Source: Oceanospirillum sp964342385
GTDB lineage: Bacteria > Pseudomonadota > Gammaproteobacteria > Pseudomonadales > Halomonadaceae
Assembly (NCBI GenBank): GCA_964342385.1
Contig: CAYFGP010000003.1
Coordinates: forward strand, 62,001-126,000
Length of the DNA stretch: 64,000 nt
Reading direction: 5' to 3'
Part shown: piece after piece, positions 8,761-17,844 of the stretch
Numbering within the stretch: the first letter of the stretch is position 1
How the letters are laid out: each line of letters begins with the position of its first letter
Notes under the pieces: generated by a model
Seen by the model: only the letters and a program-made list of their open reading frames with translations
What the model was told of the DNA's origin: nothing
The model's database searches: none
Made by a program: the position numbers and the translations under genes

Positions 8761-8772
8761 GACGATTTTTTT

Positions 8773-8816
8773 GCCTCATCGGGAATAAGGCCTTGACCTG
8801 ATGAGGCATTTTTATG
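8773..8816 (+). terminator. Terminator after the AraC-type regulator
   Basis: Stem GCCTCATCGGG / CCTGATGAGGC (one G-T pair), followed by ATTTTTAT, 12 bases after the stop codon. Confidence 0.85.
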
Positions 8817-8873
8817 TTCTAGGCTAGATAGTGATGGGAGGGCAATATCTTGCACAACGCTCTCTTATTAAAA

Positions 8874-9653
8874 CTAACTACCATCGGAAAATAATTTATA
8901 TATCTTCAGTGGCGGTGGTTGCAAGCCATACAGAGCAAATAGTTCATCCATTTGTGGGCCCTTGCACTTCAACAGCAACTGGTTGAACTCCTCAACGTCG
9001 ATTGGGGATGAGGGCAGTGTGATAAACTGTCGGTTATAGCTGTGATCCTCTTTGGGATCGATTTTGAACTTTTGGTATCGCTCCGGTTCAGAAACGGAGA
9101 TCCAATTTAACAGGGATTCACTAATGATCCCCTTTTCTGTCCTGCCATGCTCAACCAATCGAATGACAGCCTGTTCATTTTTTACCAGACGAACATAGTC
9201 TAGCTTGGGTAGATTTTTAGATTGATAATCCGCAAAAGCATAGTAAAACCCGGTTACCGCTGCCAGGGTGCCTTTGTTTTCAGGATGAATATTATCCGTC
9301 AGACTAAAAAATAGATCTCTGCCATCTGTTAGCGTCAGGCTACCAATTCCACCTCGTTTTACCCAACCCCATTCGACATTATTAAAAGCGATCATATCTG
9401 GCGTATCGTATTTATCAGTAGACAGAAGACGTTTTACAGGGACCAAACGAGCGGAGAAGTGATATTTATCCTGCTTTTTATTTAGAAACTCTAAAAAATC
9501 GTAGACCAACCCTTGCTTAGTCTCTGGGTTGACGACAAAGGGAGGCTGAATAGACGTAAGACCCACATTGACCAGTTGGGTAGCATTGGCTGCTGTTGTA
9601 ACCAGCAGGGTACTCAGGCTTAAGGTTGTGAGTAGACGTCTCAGGTAAGGCAT
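8874..9653 (-). CDS. Periplasmic solute-binding family 3-like protein
   Basis: A 259-residue protein with an N-terminal signal peptide (basic MPYLRRLL, hydrophobic core, cleavage near ANATQ at about residue 25). The remainder resembles amino-acid-type substrate-binding proteins (VNVGLTSIQPPFVVNPETKQGLVYDFLEFLN). No permease or ATPase gene is adjacent, so it is either an orphan periplasmic binding protein or one of the stand-alone family-3 proteins common in marine gammaproteobacteria. It converges with the AraC-type regulator gene. Confidence 0.7.
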   Translation of the reverse strand: MPYLRRLLTTLSLSTLLVTTAANATQLVNVGLTSIQPPFVVNPETKQGLVYDFLEFLNKKQDKYHFSARLVPVKRLLSTDKYDTPDMIAFNNVEWGWVKRGGIGSLTLTDGRDLFFSLTDNIHPENKGTLAAVTGFYYAFADYQSKNLPKLDYVRLVKNEQAVIRLVEHGRTEKGIISESLLNWISVSEPERYQKFKIDPKEDHSYNRQFITLPSSPIDVEEFNQLLLKCKGPQMDELFALYGLQPPPLKIYKLFSDGS

Positions 9654-10220
9654 AAACTAAACTCTGTTGCTGCGCTGCCCACCATTATAGGGACTACTTG
9701 CAAAAGCGCCAATGAAGTATTTTTGATGCAGGTCTCAATTTACTCTATTGCATTCTGTTGTGTTCTGCAGTTTCAGCTCGCTTCGGCCTGTATTGTGGAG
9801 GTACAGGTATTCACATTCAGATTCTTTATCCCAGTATTTATATCCTGGTACTTACTATTCAGTCACCTGCATCAAGATGGCCAAAAAGCACTCGCAAAAG
9901 GCTTTTAGTCTTTTCTGGCGGTTTTTCTTGTTTCTATGCTTATTGCTTGAACGTCTGATCTTTCAGGGGCTTAAAGACCATCCCTTAGAAAATCTAAGTT
10001 GTGCCCGGCGAAATTCTCTGATCTGTTGCACTTTTATTTCATCTTGGTGCAACAAAGCCCTCCTAATATGGCCCCGCACTCTGGTTCAAGCAAGAGTGAC
10101 AGCAAGGGCGGCAGTATCTACACGTCAGTATTTGACGAAAGATCGACTATTTAACGCTCTTAAATTTTTAAGGCCGAACTCAACGTTATTACGGCACAGT
10201 TTAGAAGAGCTATTACTCAA
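9654..10220. other. Intergenic region upstream of the phosphoesterase gene
   Basis: About 570 bases. Overlapping open frames at 9723-9908 and 9748-10233 give Cys/Phe/Leu-rich products without recognisable motifs and are not called. One hairpin is visible: GTTGCAC (10025-10031) with GTGCAAC (10047-10053). The ribosome-binding site of the next gene is weak (TAGAAGAGC, 11 bases from the ATG). Confidence 0.5.
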
Positions 10221-11477
10221 ATGGGCAAACTAATCCTGATTATGGTTGATGGTATCGCGGCGGATTACTTCGAGAAGATTCGTCACCAGTTACCCACATT
10301 AAACCGTTTGGCAAAAAACGGTACCCAGGTTCAAGGGGTAAGCCCAGAGATGTGTGGTACTTCATGCCCGGGGCGTACCTCGATTATTACTGCCGCGGCT
10401 CCGGCTGAGCATGAGGTATATGGCAACTTTATTCTCGATGGCGAAGCGTTCCGCTGGGCCAATCCTTATGATGTGAAAGCAGAAACTTTACCTCAGTTGG
10501 CGAAACAGCAAGGTAAAGACGTGGCTTGTATCGGTTACGGCATGGTACGTCCTGAAGATTGCACCACCTATGTCGGCCCTTGGTGGGTGGATGAGATGCT
10601 GATGTGCGGTAAAGATGCGGAGCCTATCCCAGCCGATCTGCAGTGGCAGCATTGTGGTAAGACATTTGATTCCGAAGGTCGTATCGAAGCTTTGTACAAA
10701 CAGGGTATGGCTAAACCACCGGTGACGCCGAATCAAAAGCCGGAATTTAAACTGCAACTGGGTATGCTGGCAGATCATCAATTGTTAGATATCGCCGCTG
10801 GTTTGGCAACATCCGAGCAGGCCCCGGATCTGATCCTGCTAGAGATCGCGATTACCGACTACTTCCTGCATAAATACGGTGCGGATCATCCATTAACTGA
10901 GTGGTCTATGCGTGTGGCCGATGCGCAGATTGGCAGTCTGATCACCCGTTTGGAAACCGCCGGTAAACTGGATGAATACAACTTTGCCATTATGAGTGAT
11001 CACGGTCATGCACCAATGCCGGATGCCTTATATGTAGATCGTATCCTGGGTGAGGACGTGAACTGGTCCAGTGAAGGTGCTGTGTTGATGGTGAAACTAC
11101 GGGATAAACAGCATGCCCATGAAGTTACGCTGGCACTGACCGAGTTTGGTATCCAGCTGTGGGATAACAACCATCTGCCAGAAAAACTGCGGGATGATGT
11201 AATCACCTTTATTACGCCAAAAGGTTCGGATATCAGTTTTGAAGCCGCACCTGCTGATGCGCCGGAAGGTTACTACGGCAAATCCAAATATCTATCCAAT
11301 CACGGTATGCGTCCAGGGCGTCGTGAAGACTTCCGCTTCTGTATTTTCAGCGGCCCGGATGTACCTAAACAGATTTTACCCACCGCCTACAACCATCAGG
11401 TGGCACCAACGGCGGCAGCCATTCTGGGGGTAGAAACCCCATGGCACGCCCAACCGATCTTTCAAAGCAATGAATAG
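10221..11477 (+). CDS. Alkaline-phosphatase-superfamily hydrolase (phosphodiesterase / phosphonoacetate hydrolase-like)
   Basis: A 418-residue metal-dependent hydrolase of the nucleotide pyrophosphatase/phosphodiesterase branch. The first metal Asp is in ILIMVDGIAADYF near the start. The nucleophile loop is GTSCPGRTSIITA, placed as in phosphonoacetate hydrolase and NPP enzymes, where a Thr or Ser after a short strand attacks phosphorus; here Thr or Ser is available. The second metal cluster is in MSDHGHAPMP (DHGH). No signal peptide is visible, so it acts in the cytoplasm. It precedes a family-5 ABC importer and, further on, a HAD phosphatase, suggesting that it splits an imported phosphodiester or phosphonate. 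The specific substrate is not determinable. Confidence 0.8.
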   Translation: MGKLILIMVDGIAADYFEKIRHQLPTLNRLAKNGTQVQGVSPEMCGTSCPGRTSIITAAAPAEHEVYGNFILDGEAFRWANPYDVKAETLPQLAKQQGKDVACIGYGMVRPEDCTTYVGPWWVDEMLMCGKDAEPIPADLQWQHCGKTFDSEGRIEALYKQGMAKPPVTPNQKPEFKLQLGMLADHQLLDIAAGLATSEQAPDLILLEIAITDYFLHKYGADHPLTEWSMRVADAQIGSLITRLETAGKLDEYNFAIMSDHGHAPMPDALYVDRILGEDVNWSSEGAVLMVKLRDKQHAHEVTLALTEFGIQLWDNNHLPEKLRDDVITFITPKGSDISFEAAPADAPEGYYGKSKYLSNHGMRPGRREDFRFCIFSGPDVPKQILPTAYNHQVAPTAAAILGVETPWHAQPIFQSNE

Positions 11478-11575
11478 CTGACTTTAGTCGTCTGACGGTG
11501 CGTTGTCCCAAAGGGATGAGTTTTAGTGGGCTGAATCTCAGTCGGATAAGTCTCAGTGGGATAAACCGTCTTTAA

Positions 11576-11683
11576 GCTGACCAGGCAGATCTGCGCTTTA
11601 GCGTTTCGTTAAGGCAAAGAATGCACCGAAAAAATACAAATGTATTGAGCCTTTCGTCTCTGATTTTCAGAGGCGCTGGTCAG
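11576..11683 (+). promoter_or_regulatory. Leader with long-range inverted repeat
   Basis: GCTGACCAG (11576-11584) is the exact reverse complement of CTGGTCAGC (11675-11683), about 90 bases apart, within the region upstream of the solute-binding protein gene at 11737. It could close a structured 5' leader. No known riboswitch was recognised. Confidence 0.35.
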
Positions 11684-11736
11684 CTCTTTTCTGAATTTAC
11701 GTTATAGACCAAAAATTTGAGTAACAGGAGCAACCC

Positions 11737-13239
11737 ATGAAGAAGGTGTTTAAATCCCTGGCCCTGGTTTCTGCCATTGGTGCCGCAGCGATCGTAGGTA
11801 CTACAGCAAGTGTTGAAGCGTTAGCAGGTACCGTACGTGTTGCCCATGATGCGGGTTATGCCGGTGCAGAATCCCTGGACCCAATCTCACCGACCCGTTT
11901 CTATTACGCCAACCAGATGCTGTACTCACGTCTGGTGCGCCAGGACGAAAACGGTTCACCTTCTGCTGAAATTGCCAAAAGCTGGAAAGCTTCTGCAGAT
12001 GCCAAGACCTGGACCTTTAACCTGCGTAAAGGTGTGAAGTTCCATGATGGTTCCGATCTGACCGCTGCGGATGTGAAATACACCCTGGAGCGTATTAAAG
12101 ATCCTAAGATTGATTCCCCGGTTGCGGCGGTACTGGGTGTGATCTCCAGTGTTGATGCGGTGGATGATTACACCGTGCGTATCAACCTGTCTGCGCCACA
12201 CGCTGACTTGCCTCTACTGCTGATGGATTACCGTGTCCGTCTGATTCCTGAAGGTGCAGGCGACACTATCGCTGAAACCGGTATTGGTTCCGGTCCTTTT
12301 ATTCTGGAAGAGCTGGATCCGGAAGGTACTACCGTCCTGCGTGCTAACCCGAATTACTGGGAAGGTAAACCTGCTGCGGATTATATGGAAATTATCGGTA
12401 TCTCTGACTCCCAGGCACGGGTTCAGGCGTTGCTAGCCGGTCAGCTGGATATGGAAGACAGTGTACTGCCGCAGCAGGTTCGTCTGTTTAAGAGCAGTGG
12501 CAAGTTCAAAACTCAGAATATTGCGACCGGTGAATGGCGTGGTCTGGTTTTCCGCACCGATATGGCCCCTTACGACGATGCCCGTGTACGTAAAGCACTG
12601 CGTTTAGCGGTAGATCGTGACGAGATGATGAAACTGGTATCCGGTCAGGGTGCAGGCATCGTGACCTGTGACCACCCGGTTTGGTCCGGTGATCAGTATC
12701 GAGCCGATATCGACTGTGGCCAGAATATCGCTGAAGCGAAAAAACTGCTGAAAGAAGCGGGCTATCCAAATGGTATCGACGTAGAGATCAGCTCTGCGGA
12801 TAACGAGCCAGAGTGGATCCGCATGATTGAGGTATACCAGCAGCAGGCGAAAAAGGCCGGTATCAATATCAAGCTGAATATGGTGCCTTCTGACGGTTAC
12901 TGGAGCGATGTATGGATGAAAGATCCAGCCGTTGCCACCCGCTGGTCCCAGCGTCCAGCAGATCAGGTGCTGAACGAAGCCTTCCGTTCTACTGCCGCTT
13001 GGAACGAGACCTTCTTTAAAAATCGGAGCTTTGACCAGCTGTTAGACAGTGCTCGTAGTGAACTGGATTTCGACAAGCGTAAAGGTCTGTATGCGGATCT
13101 ACAGAACACCTTGTGGAATGAAGGTGGCGCACTGATTCCTTACCACCTGAATCAGGTTCGTGTGATGAACAGCAATCTGGTTGGTGTTGATCCGGTTGAG
13201 TACTGGTCAATCCGCTGGCACAAGGTTGATGTGAAGTAG
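11737..13239 (+). CDS. ABC transporter family-5 (peptide/nickel type) substrate-binding protein
   Basis: A 500-residue periplasmic binding protein that captures ligand for the importer encoded just downstream. A signal peptide (MKKVFKSLALVSAIGAAA, cleavage around residues 29-31) precedes the mature protein. Family marks include SLDPISPTRFYYANQMLYSRL, the SBP_bac_5 signature KGVKFHDGSDLTAADVKYTLERI and YWEGKPAADYMEI. A strong AACAGGAG site precedes the ATG. It is separated from the permease genes by a 283-base gap containing a hairpin, the usual way to express more binding protein than permease. The ligand could be a small peptide, opine or another small polar compound; the flanking phosphoesterase and phosphatase hint at a phosphorylated ligand. 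Confidence 0.9.
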   Translation: MKKVFKSLALVSAIGAAAIVGTTASVEALAGTVRVAHDAGYAGAESLDPISPTRFYYANQMLYSRLVRQDENGSPSAEIAKSWKASADAKTWTFNLRKGVKFHDGSDLTAADVKYTLERIKDPKIDSPVAAVLGVISSVDAVDDYTVRINLSAPHADLPLLLMDYRVRLIPEGAGDTIAETGIGSGPFILEELDPEGTTVLRANPNYWEGKPAADYMEIIGISDSQARVQALLAGQLDMEDSVLPQQVRLFKSSGKFKTQNIATGEWRGLVFRTDMAPYDDARVRKALRLAVDRDEMMKLVSGQGAGIVTCDHPVWSGDQYRADIDCGQNIAEAKKLLKEAGYPNGIDVEISSADNEPEWIRMIEVYQQQAKKAGINIKLNMVPSDGYWSDVWMKDPAVATRWSQRPADQVLNEAFRSTAAWNETFFKNRSFDQLLDSARSELDFDKRKGLYADLQNTLWNEGGALIPYHLNQVRVMNSNLVGVDPVEYWSIRWHKVDVK

Positions 13240-13255
13240 TTCACTTCAAACCGAT

Positions 13256-13290
13256 CGCCCTATTCAGCTGCTTCCCTGCCGGGTAGGGCG
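13256..13290 (+). terminator. Hairpin (attenuator-like) after the binding-protein gene
   Basis: CGCCCTA (13256-13262) pairs with TAGGGCG (13284-13290). It begins 17 bases after the stop and is followed only by TTTG, so it probably terminates partially or protects the upstream mRNA. Confidence 0.6.
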
Positions 13291-13298
13291 TTTGTACC

Positions 13299-13366
13299 CA
13301 CTTACACAAAAGCATTTCGATATTCCTTGGTCAACGGCTGAAGAGAAACTCTTGTGTGAGTGCTTA
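13299..13366 (-). repeat. Dispersed palindromic repeat, copy A (short form)
   Basis: Ends are CACTTACACAAAAG and CTTGTGTGAGTG, inverted relative to each other, around the core TCAACGGCTGAAGAGAAACT. The same elements recur near 52627, 54371 and 56461. This copy lacks about 12 internal bases present in copies B and D. Orientation is opposite to copies B and C. Confidence 0.8.
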
Positions 13367-13522
13367 TGTGTGAACCACTGTGTTTGTTTCAGATAACTCC
13401 ATTTGGTTACTACAAGCCTTTTAGCTTTTATGCCTAACGTATGCCCTCTGAATCGAGTGCCCGCTGGGGTTATCTGAAACAACATATCCGCAATAAAGAA
13501 AAACCAATAAAGATTTAAGACA

Positions 13523-14470
13523 ATGATAAAGCTGATTCTTCAACGGATGTTTCTGGCCGTACTCACCCTGATCGGGGTGTGCGTGCTGGTATTTTCTGTG
13601 ACAGAGGCTCTACCCGGAGATGCCTGTAGCGCCTTTTTAGGTCGTGATGCCCAAGGCACCCGTCTGGAAAACTGCCGCCAGGAAAGAGGGTTATACAAAC
13701 CTGCTATTGAGCGTTTTGCTGAGTGGGGCGGTGGCGTGCTTCAGGGGGATCTGGGTCGCTCACTGAAACGCAATAAATCGATCAATAAGCTGGTGGGCAC
13801 TCGTATGCGCAATACTGCCGTGCTGGGACTGACCGCCGCCGCAATCGGTATCCCGTTGGCGATTCTGTTGGGTGTTTTGGCAGCCTTGTATCGGGATAAA
13901 AAGACCGATGTCACCATCTCCACCAGTGCTATTTTCGCCATGACTATCCCTGAATTTGTTACGGCTACCCTGTTGATCTATCTGTTTGCGATTCAATTGC
14001 AGTGGTTCCCGGCGGTTACAACGGTACGCCATACCGCCCCGCTATCAGATCTACTACCCAATATTATCCTGCCGGTAATCACCCTGGCCTTTGTCATGAT
14101 GGCTCATATTCTGCGCATGGTACGTAGCGCCATGATCGATGTGATGGCCAGTGATTTTGTTCAGATGGCAAAACTGAAAGGGGTGCCTTACTGGCATATC
14201 GTTTGGTTCCACGCACTGCCAAATGCCATGCTACCTGCGGTAAACGTCATCGCGCTGACCATCGCTTGGTTGCTGGGTGGTGTCGTGATTATCGAACAGG
14301 TGTTTAACTTCCCGGGTATCGGCACTCTGATGATTCGAGCCATTTACGATCGTGATCTGCCTTTAGTGCAGGCGATTGCCCTGATTCTGGCGGCGGTTTA
14401 TATCGCCTGTAACCTGATTGCGGATCTGTGTTCTCTGGCACTGAGCCCGCGTTTAAGAACCGCACGTTAA
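13523..14470 (+). CDS. ABC transporter permease, DppB-like
   Basis: A 315-residue inner-membrane permease of the peptide/nickel importer family. It shows the N-terminal LILQRMFLAVLTLIGVCVLVF helix, further hydrophobic segments, and the EAA cytoplasmic loop region near MASDFVQMAKLKGVPYWHIVWFHALPNAMLP that docks with the ATPase. An early periplasmic loop contains a Cys pair (GDACSAFLG and ENCRQERG). The stop is 18 bases before the next permease start. Confidence 0.92.
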   Translation: MIKLILQRMFLAVLTLIGVCVLVFSVTEALPGDACSAFLGRDAQGTRLENCRQERGLYKPAIERFAEWGGGVLQGDLGRSLKRNKSINKLVGTRMRNTAVLGLTAAAIGIPLAILLGVLAALYRDKKTDVTISTSAIFAMTIPEFVTATLLIYLFAIQLQWFPAVTTVRHTAPLSDLLPNIILPVITLAFVMMAHILRMVRSAMIDVMASDFVQMAKLKGVPYWHIVWFHALPNAMLPAVNVIALTIAWLLGGVVIIEQVFNFPGIGTLMIRAIYDRDLPLVQAIALILAAVYIACNLIADLCSLALSPRLRTAR

Positions 14471-14488
14471 GGCATAAGGAGCTAAATA

Positions 14489-15409
14489 ATGACGCAACAA
14501 AACAGCTTAATTGTGCCTGATCAGGCGACAAGCGCGCTATTGAACAGTGAGCTAAAGCGGGAATCCCGTATCACTCAGGTGTGGCGCAGTATGCGTAAAT
14601 CACCGTCCGGTATGATCGGCATGATCGTATTGGCCCTGCATTTGGTGATCGCTGTAATTGCCCCGTGGATCGTGCCCTTTGATTGGACCCTGCAGGATGG
14701 CTATCGCATGTTGTTGGCCCCAGATGCCAATAATTGGCTGGGTACCGACAATATGGGACGGGATATTCTCAGCCGTACCCTGATGGGCGGTCGTACCGCA
14801 ATTCTAGTCACGCTATCGGGCACTGCTGTGGCGATGATTTGGGGCAGTCTGGCAGGCATGATGCTAGGTTTTGTCGGCGGTCGTATCGACGAATGGGTGA
14901 TGCGTGTGGTGGATGCTCTGTTAGCCATCCCCTGGTTACTGTTCCTATTGCTGATTATCGCCTTGGTCGGCCAGGAGCTGTGGACACTGATTGTCACTCT
15001 GGGTTTCTTCTACGGTATCGCCGTGATTCGCGTGGTACGAGGTGCCACCCTGGAGTTTGTCTCCCGTGATTTTGTCACTGCAGCCCGTACCCGTGGCGAA
15101 AGCAAAATGACCATCGTGGTTAAAGAGCTGCTGCCTAATGTGCTGGATGCGGTACTGGTAGAAGGTGCCATGCGTTGGGCCTGGATGCTGCTGGCGTTTA
15201 GCTCCCTCTCTTTCCTGGGTTTTGGTGTGGTACCACCGACGCCGGACTGGGGCCTGATGATTGCCGATGCCCGCGGCATGATCTCAATCGCGCCTTGGGC
15301 GGTGCTGTTCCCGGCCCTGGCCCTGTCTACTTTGATTATCAGTATTAACCTGACCGCAGACGCTTTTGCTAAAGCCATGGGTCTTGATCGTGCCAAGGCT
15401 CCGGTTTAA
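14489..15409 (+). CDS. ABC transporter permease, DppC-like
   Basis: The 306-residue second permease of the importer. An N-terminal cytoplasmic segment (WRSMRKSPSGMIGMIVLALH) is typical of the DppC/OppC N-domain, and the coupling loop is seen in FVSRDFVTAARTRGESKMTIVVKELLPNVLD. An AAGGAGC ribosome-binding site lies before the ATG. It is co-transcribed with its DppB-like neighbour and the fused ATPase. Confidence 0.92.
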   Translation: MTQQNSLIVPDQATSALLNSELKRESRITQVWRSMRKSPSGMIGMIVLALHLVIAVIAPWIVPFDWTLQDGYRMLLAPDANNWLGTDNMGRDILSRTLMGGRTAILVTLSGTAVAMIWGSLAGMMLGFVGGRIDEWVMRVVDALLAIPWLLFLLLIIALVGQELWTLIVTLGFFYGIAVIRVVRGATLEFVSRDFVTAARTRGESKMTIVVKELLPNVLDAVLVEGAMRWAWMLLAFSSLSFLGFGVVPPTPDWGLMIADARGMISIAPWAVLFPALALSTLIISINLTADAFAKAMGLDRAKAPV

Positions 15410-15438
15410 CCGCCTGGCCAGTTGATGGAGTTTTGAAT

Positions 15439-17634
15439 ATGAACGCAGCCACCATTTTATCCGTGAAAGAGTTTTCACTGGGATATCACAACGGTAAAGG
15501 CGAACTGGTTAAGGTACTGAGAAACGTTAATCTGGATATTGCTCATGGCGAGACCATTGGTCTGGTGGGTGAGTCCGGGTGTGGTAAAAGTACTCTGGCC
15601 TTGGCGCTGATGGGCTTTTTACGTTCGGGTTCTCAAGTACTGAACGGCGATATTCTATATAAGCCAGAAGAGGCCGATAGCAAAGCATTGTTTACTCTGC
15701 CGGAAAAACAGATCGAAGCAATGCGTGGTAAACAGATCGGTCTGATTCCACAAAACGCCGGTCAATCCCTGACTCCGACTATGACGATTGGCCGCCAGTT
15801 GGAAGAAGCGCTTAAGCTGCATACCCTGTTACCAAAAGAGCAGTGGTATGGACGTTGTCTGGAGCTATTGGCCCAGGTGCGTTTACCAGCACCGGAAGCG
15901 ATGATGGAGCGTTATCCGCACCAGTTATCCGGTGGTCAGCAGCAGCGTGTCGCCATTGCGATGGCGCTGGCCGGTAACCCCGATGTCTTATTGTTGGATG
16001 AACCTACTACTGGTCTGGATGTGACCACCCAGGCTCATATTCTGGAGCTATTACGGGATCTGCGTGCTGAGCTAGGTACCAGTATGGTGTTTGTCAGTCA
16101 TGATCTGGGTGTGATTGCCCGAATCAGTGATCGCATTGCTGTAATGTATGCCGGTGAAGTGATTGAGTTGGGTAGTTCTGCTGATGTATTGCGTCACCCT
16201 GCTCATGCCTATACCCGAGGTCTGCTGGCTTCGATTCCACGTTTACACCAGCAGGGTTTGCCACCGGCGATGCCCGGTTATCCACCAAAAGTGGGTTCGG
16301 TGAACCTGGGCTGTGCCTTTGCCCCTCGTTGTGCCCAGTGCCTGCCGAAGTGTAGCAGTCAGGATGCGCCGATTCGTGCCTTGCCTGCGATGACTTCATC
16401 AGCTGCAGCTTCACAAGCGCGTTTGGTGCGCTGTCATCTGCCGGAAGATACCCTGATTCAAAGCCAGCCCGTTGAACTGGTACAGGTACCGGAACAAGCG
16501 CAGGGTGAAACCTTGCTGGATCTGGATCAGGTGGCGGTGAGTTATCAGAAATCCAGTTGGATGGATAAGCTGATCGCCAGCACTCTGGAAAAGACGGGTT
16601 TAAAACAATCTGCCATTCATAAAGGCAAAGAGAGTGATATCCCGACAGTGGACGATATCAGTCTGCAGGTAAAACAGGGCGAAACCTTGGCTTTGGTGGG
16701 TGAATCCGGTAGTGGTAAATCTACGATTATGAAGGCGATCAGCGGTGTCCATGCCGCCCGGAATGGCGATATCCAATTGGCCAGCGATAGCCTGAATCAA
16801 TCCGTTGATAAGCGTCATCCTGCGTTGAAGCGTCGGGTGCAGATGATCTTCCAAAACCCTGATGCTTCTTTAAATCCCCGTCATACGGTAGCTGAGATTC
16901 TGGCCCAACCGCTGAAACTCTATTTTGGTCTGACCGGTGATGAGAGCCGTGCTAAAGCCGCTGAGCTATTAAGCAAGGTACGACTGGGCGCTCATTATCT
17001 GGATCGTATGCCTGGGCAGCTGTCCGGTGGTGAAAAACAGCGTGTGGCCATTGCCCGTTGTTTTGCTGGTGATCCTGAGCTGATTTTGTGTGATGAGGTG
17101 ACTTCGGCACTGGATGTCTCGGTACAGGCGGCGGTACTCAAACTGCTGAAAGAGTTGCAGGCAGAGAAAGGCGTGACCTATCTGTTTATCGCCCACGATC
17201 TGGCAGTAGTTCAAGCCATTGCAGATCAGGTTGCGGTATTGTACCAAGGCCGTCTGGTACAGGTGGGCTCTGTTAATGATGTCTTCCAGGGGCCGCATCA
17301 CCCCTATACCGAAACCCTGTTAAAAGCGGTACTGGAACCCGATCCTGATCATAGCCCGGAACTGTTGGCCAGTGATCAACCGGAGCAACATCCACCAGCA
17401 CAGGGCTGTGCTTATCAGCGCCGCTGCAACCGTGCTACTGAGCAGTGTATGCAGCAAACTCCACCGTGGCAGGAAGTGCTGTCTTCAGATGTTGGTAAAG
17501 GCGAAAACGTTGCCACTAACCGTATTCGTTGCCATCTACCACTGGAATCCCTGTCGGCAGAACTCGCAGAACCTGTAGAAGCCAATGACATTCTGGTTAA
17601 TACCAGTGAGCCAGAGACGGTTTGTGCGGCTTAA
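15439..17634 (+). CDS. Fused double ATP-binding protein of a peptide-type ABC importer (DppD-DppF fusion)
   Basis: One 731-residue cytoplasmic polypeptide carries both ATPase domains that power the importer. Domain 1 has Walker A GESGCGKST, signature LSGGQQQR and Walker B VLLLDEPTTGLD. Domain 2 (from about residue 360) has GESGSGKST, LSGGEKQR and ILCDEVTSALD. In domain 2 the last Walker B residues read CDEVTS rather than the usual CDEPTS. Each domain ends with the Cys-containing oligopeptide-transporter extension (CAFAPRCAQCLPKC; CAYQRRCNRATEQC). I chose ATG 15439, 8 bases after TGGAG, over the TTG at 15433. Fused versions are known in this family. Confidence 0.92.
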   Translation: MNAATILSVKEFSLGYHNGKGELVKVLRNVNLDIAHGETIGLVGESGCGKSTLALALMGFLRSGSQVLNGDILYKPEEADSKALFTLPEKQIEAMRGKQIGLIPQNAGQSLTPTMTIGRQLEEALKLHTLLPKEQWYGRCLELLAQVRLPAPEAMMERYPHQLSGGQQQRVAIAMALAGNPDVLLLDEPTTGLDVTTQAHILELLRDLRAELGTSMVFVSHDLGVIARISDRIAVMYAGEVIELGSSADVLRHPAHAYTRGLLASIPRLHQQGLPPAMPGYPPKVGSVNLGCAFAPRCAQCLPKCSSQDAPIRALPAMTSSAAASQARLVRCHLPEDTLIQSQPVELVQVPEQAQGETLLDLDQVAVSYQKSSWMDKLIASTLEKTGLKQSAIHKGKESDIPTVDDISLQVKQGETLALVGESGSGKSTIMKAISGVHAARNGDIQLASDSLNQSVDKRHPALKRRVQMIFQNPDASLNPRHTVAEILAQPLKLYFGLTGDESRAKAAELLSKVRLGAHYLDRMPGQLSGGEKQRVAIARCFAGDPELILCDEVTSALDVSVQAAVLKLLKELQAEKGVTYLFIAHDLAVVQAIADQVAVLYQGRLVQVGSVNDVFQGPHHPYTETLLKAVLEPDPDHSPELLASDQPEQHPPAQGCAYQRRCNRATEQCMQQTPPWQEVLSSDVGKGENVATNRIRCHLPLESLSAELAEPVEANDILVNTSEPETVCAA

Positions 17635-17651
17635 TTAATATTTCTTGATCT

Positions 17652-17740
17652 TGTAGGAGCTTAATCCTTTCGGCGCTAACCCTCAAGCTATGCTGTTATG
17701 CCTGACCTCAGTTTATCGCAGATGGAATCCGCTTCTACAG
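17652..17740. repeat. REP-like inverted repeat
   Basis: TGTAGGAGC (17652-17660) is nearly the reverse complement of GCTTCTACA (17731-17739), with further pairing inwards (AATCC and GGAATCC). It resembles the TGTAGGAGC-type palindromic repeats of pseudomonads. It follows the ATPase gene by about 20 bases and may also end transcription. Confidence 0.55.
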
Positions 17741-17770
17741 TTAATCGTGTCAATTTTTTTATATGAATTT

Positions 17771-17784
17771 CTGGTCTAGTCCAG
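17771..17784. promoter_or_regulatory. HutC/GntR-type operator candidate
   Basis: CTGGTCTAGTCCAG is a near-perfect palindrome (one mismatched pair) resembling the TGGTCTAGACCA-type sites bound by HutC-family GntR regulators, which often control phosphonate, histidine or amino-sugar genes. It lies 60 bases upstream of the HAD phosphatase start. A near-identical 16-mer occurs at 30245. Confidence 0.5.
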
Positions 17785-17844
17785 TTTGTTTTTAGCTTAG
17801 GGTAGACCGAAAATTTTAGAACATTGAAATATCATGGAATCCTT

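Noticed and set aside
9748..10233. 161-residue frame before the phosphoesterase gene
   Set aside because: Overlaps the start of a well-supported gene, low-complexity sequence, no motif, and other frames overlap it.
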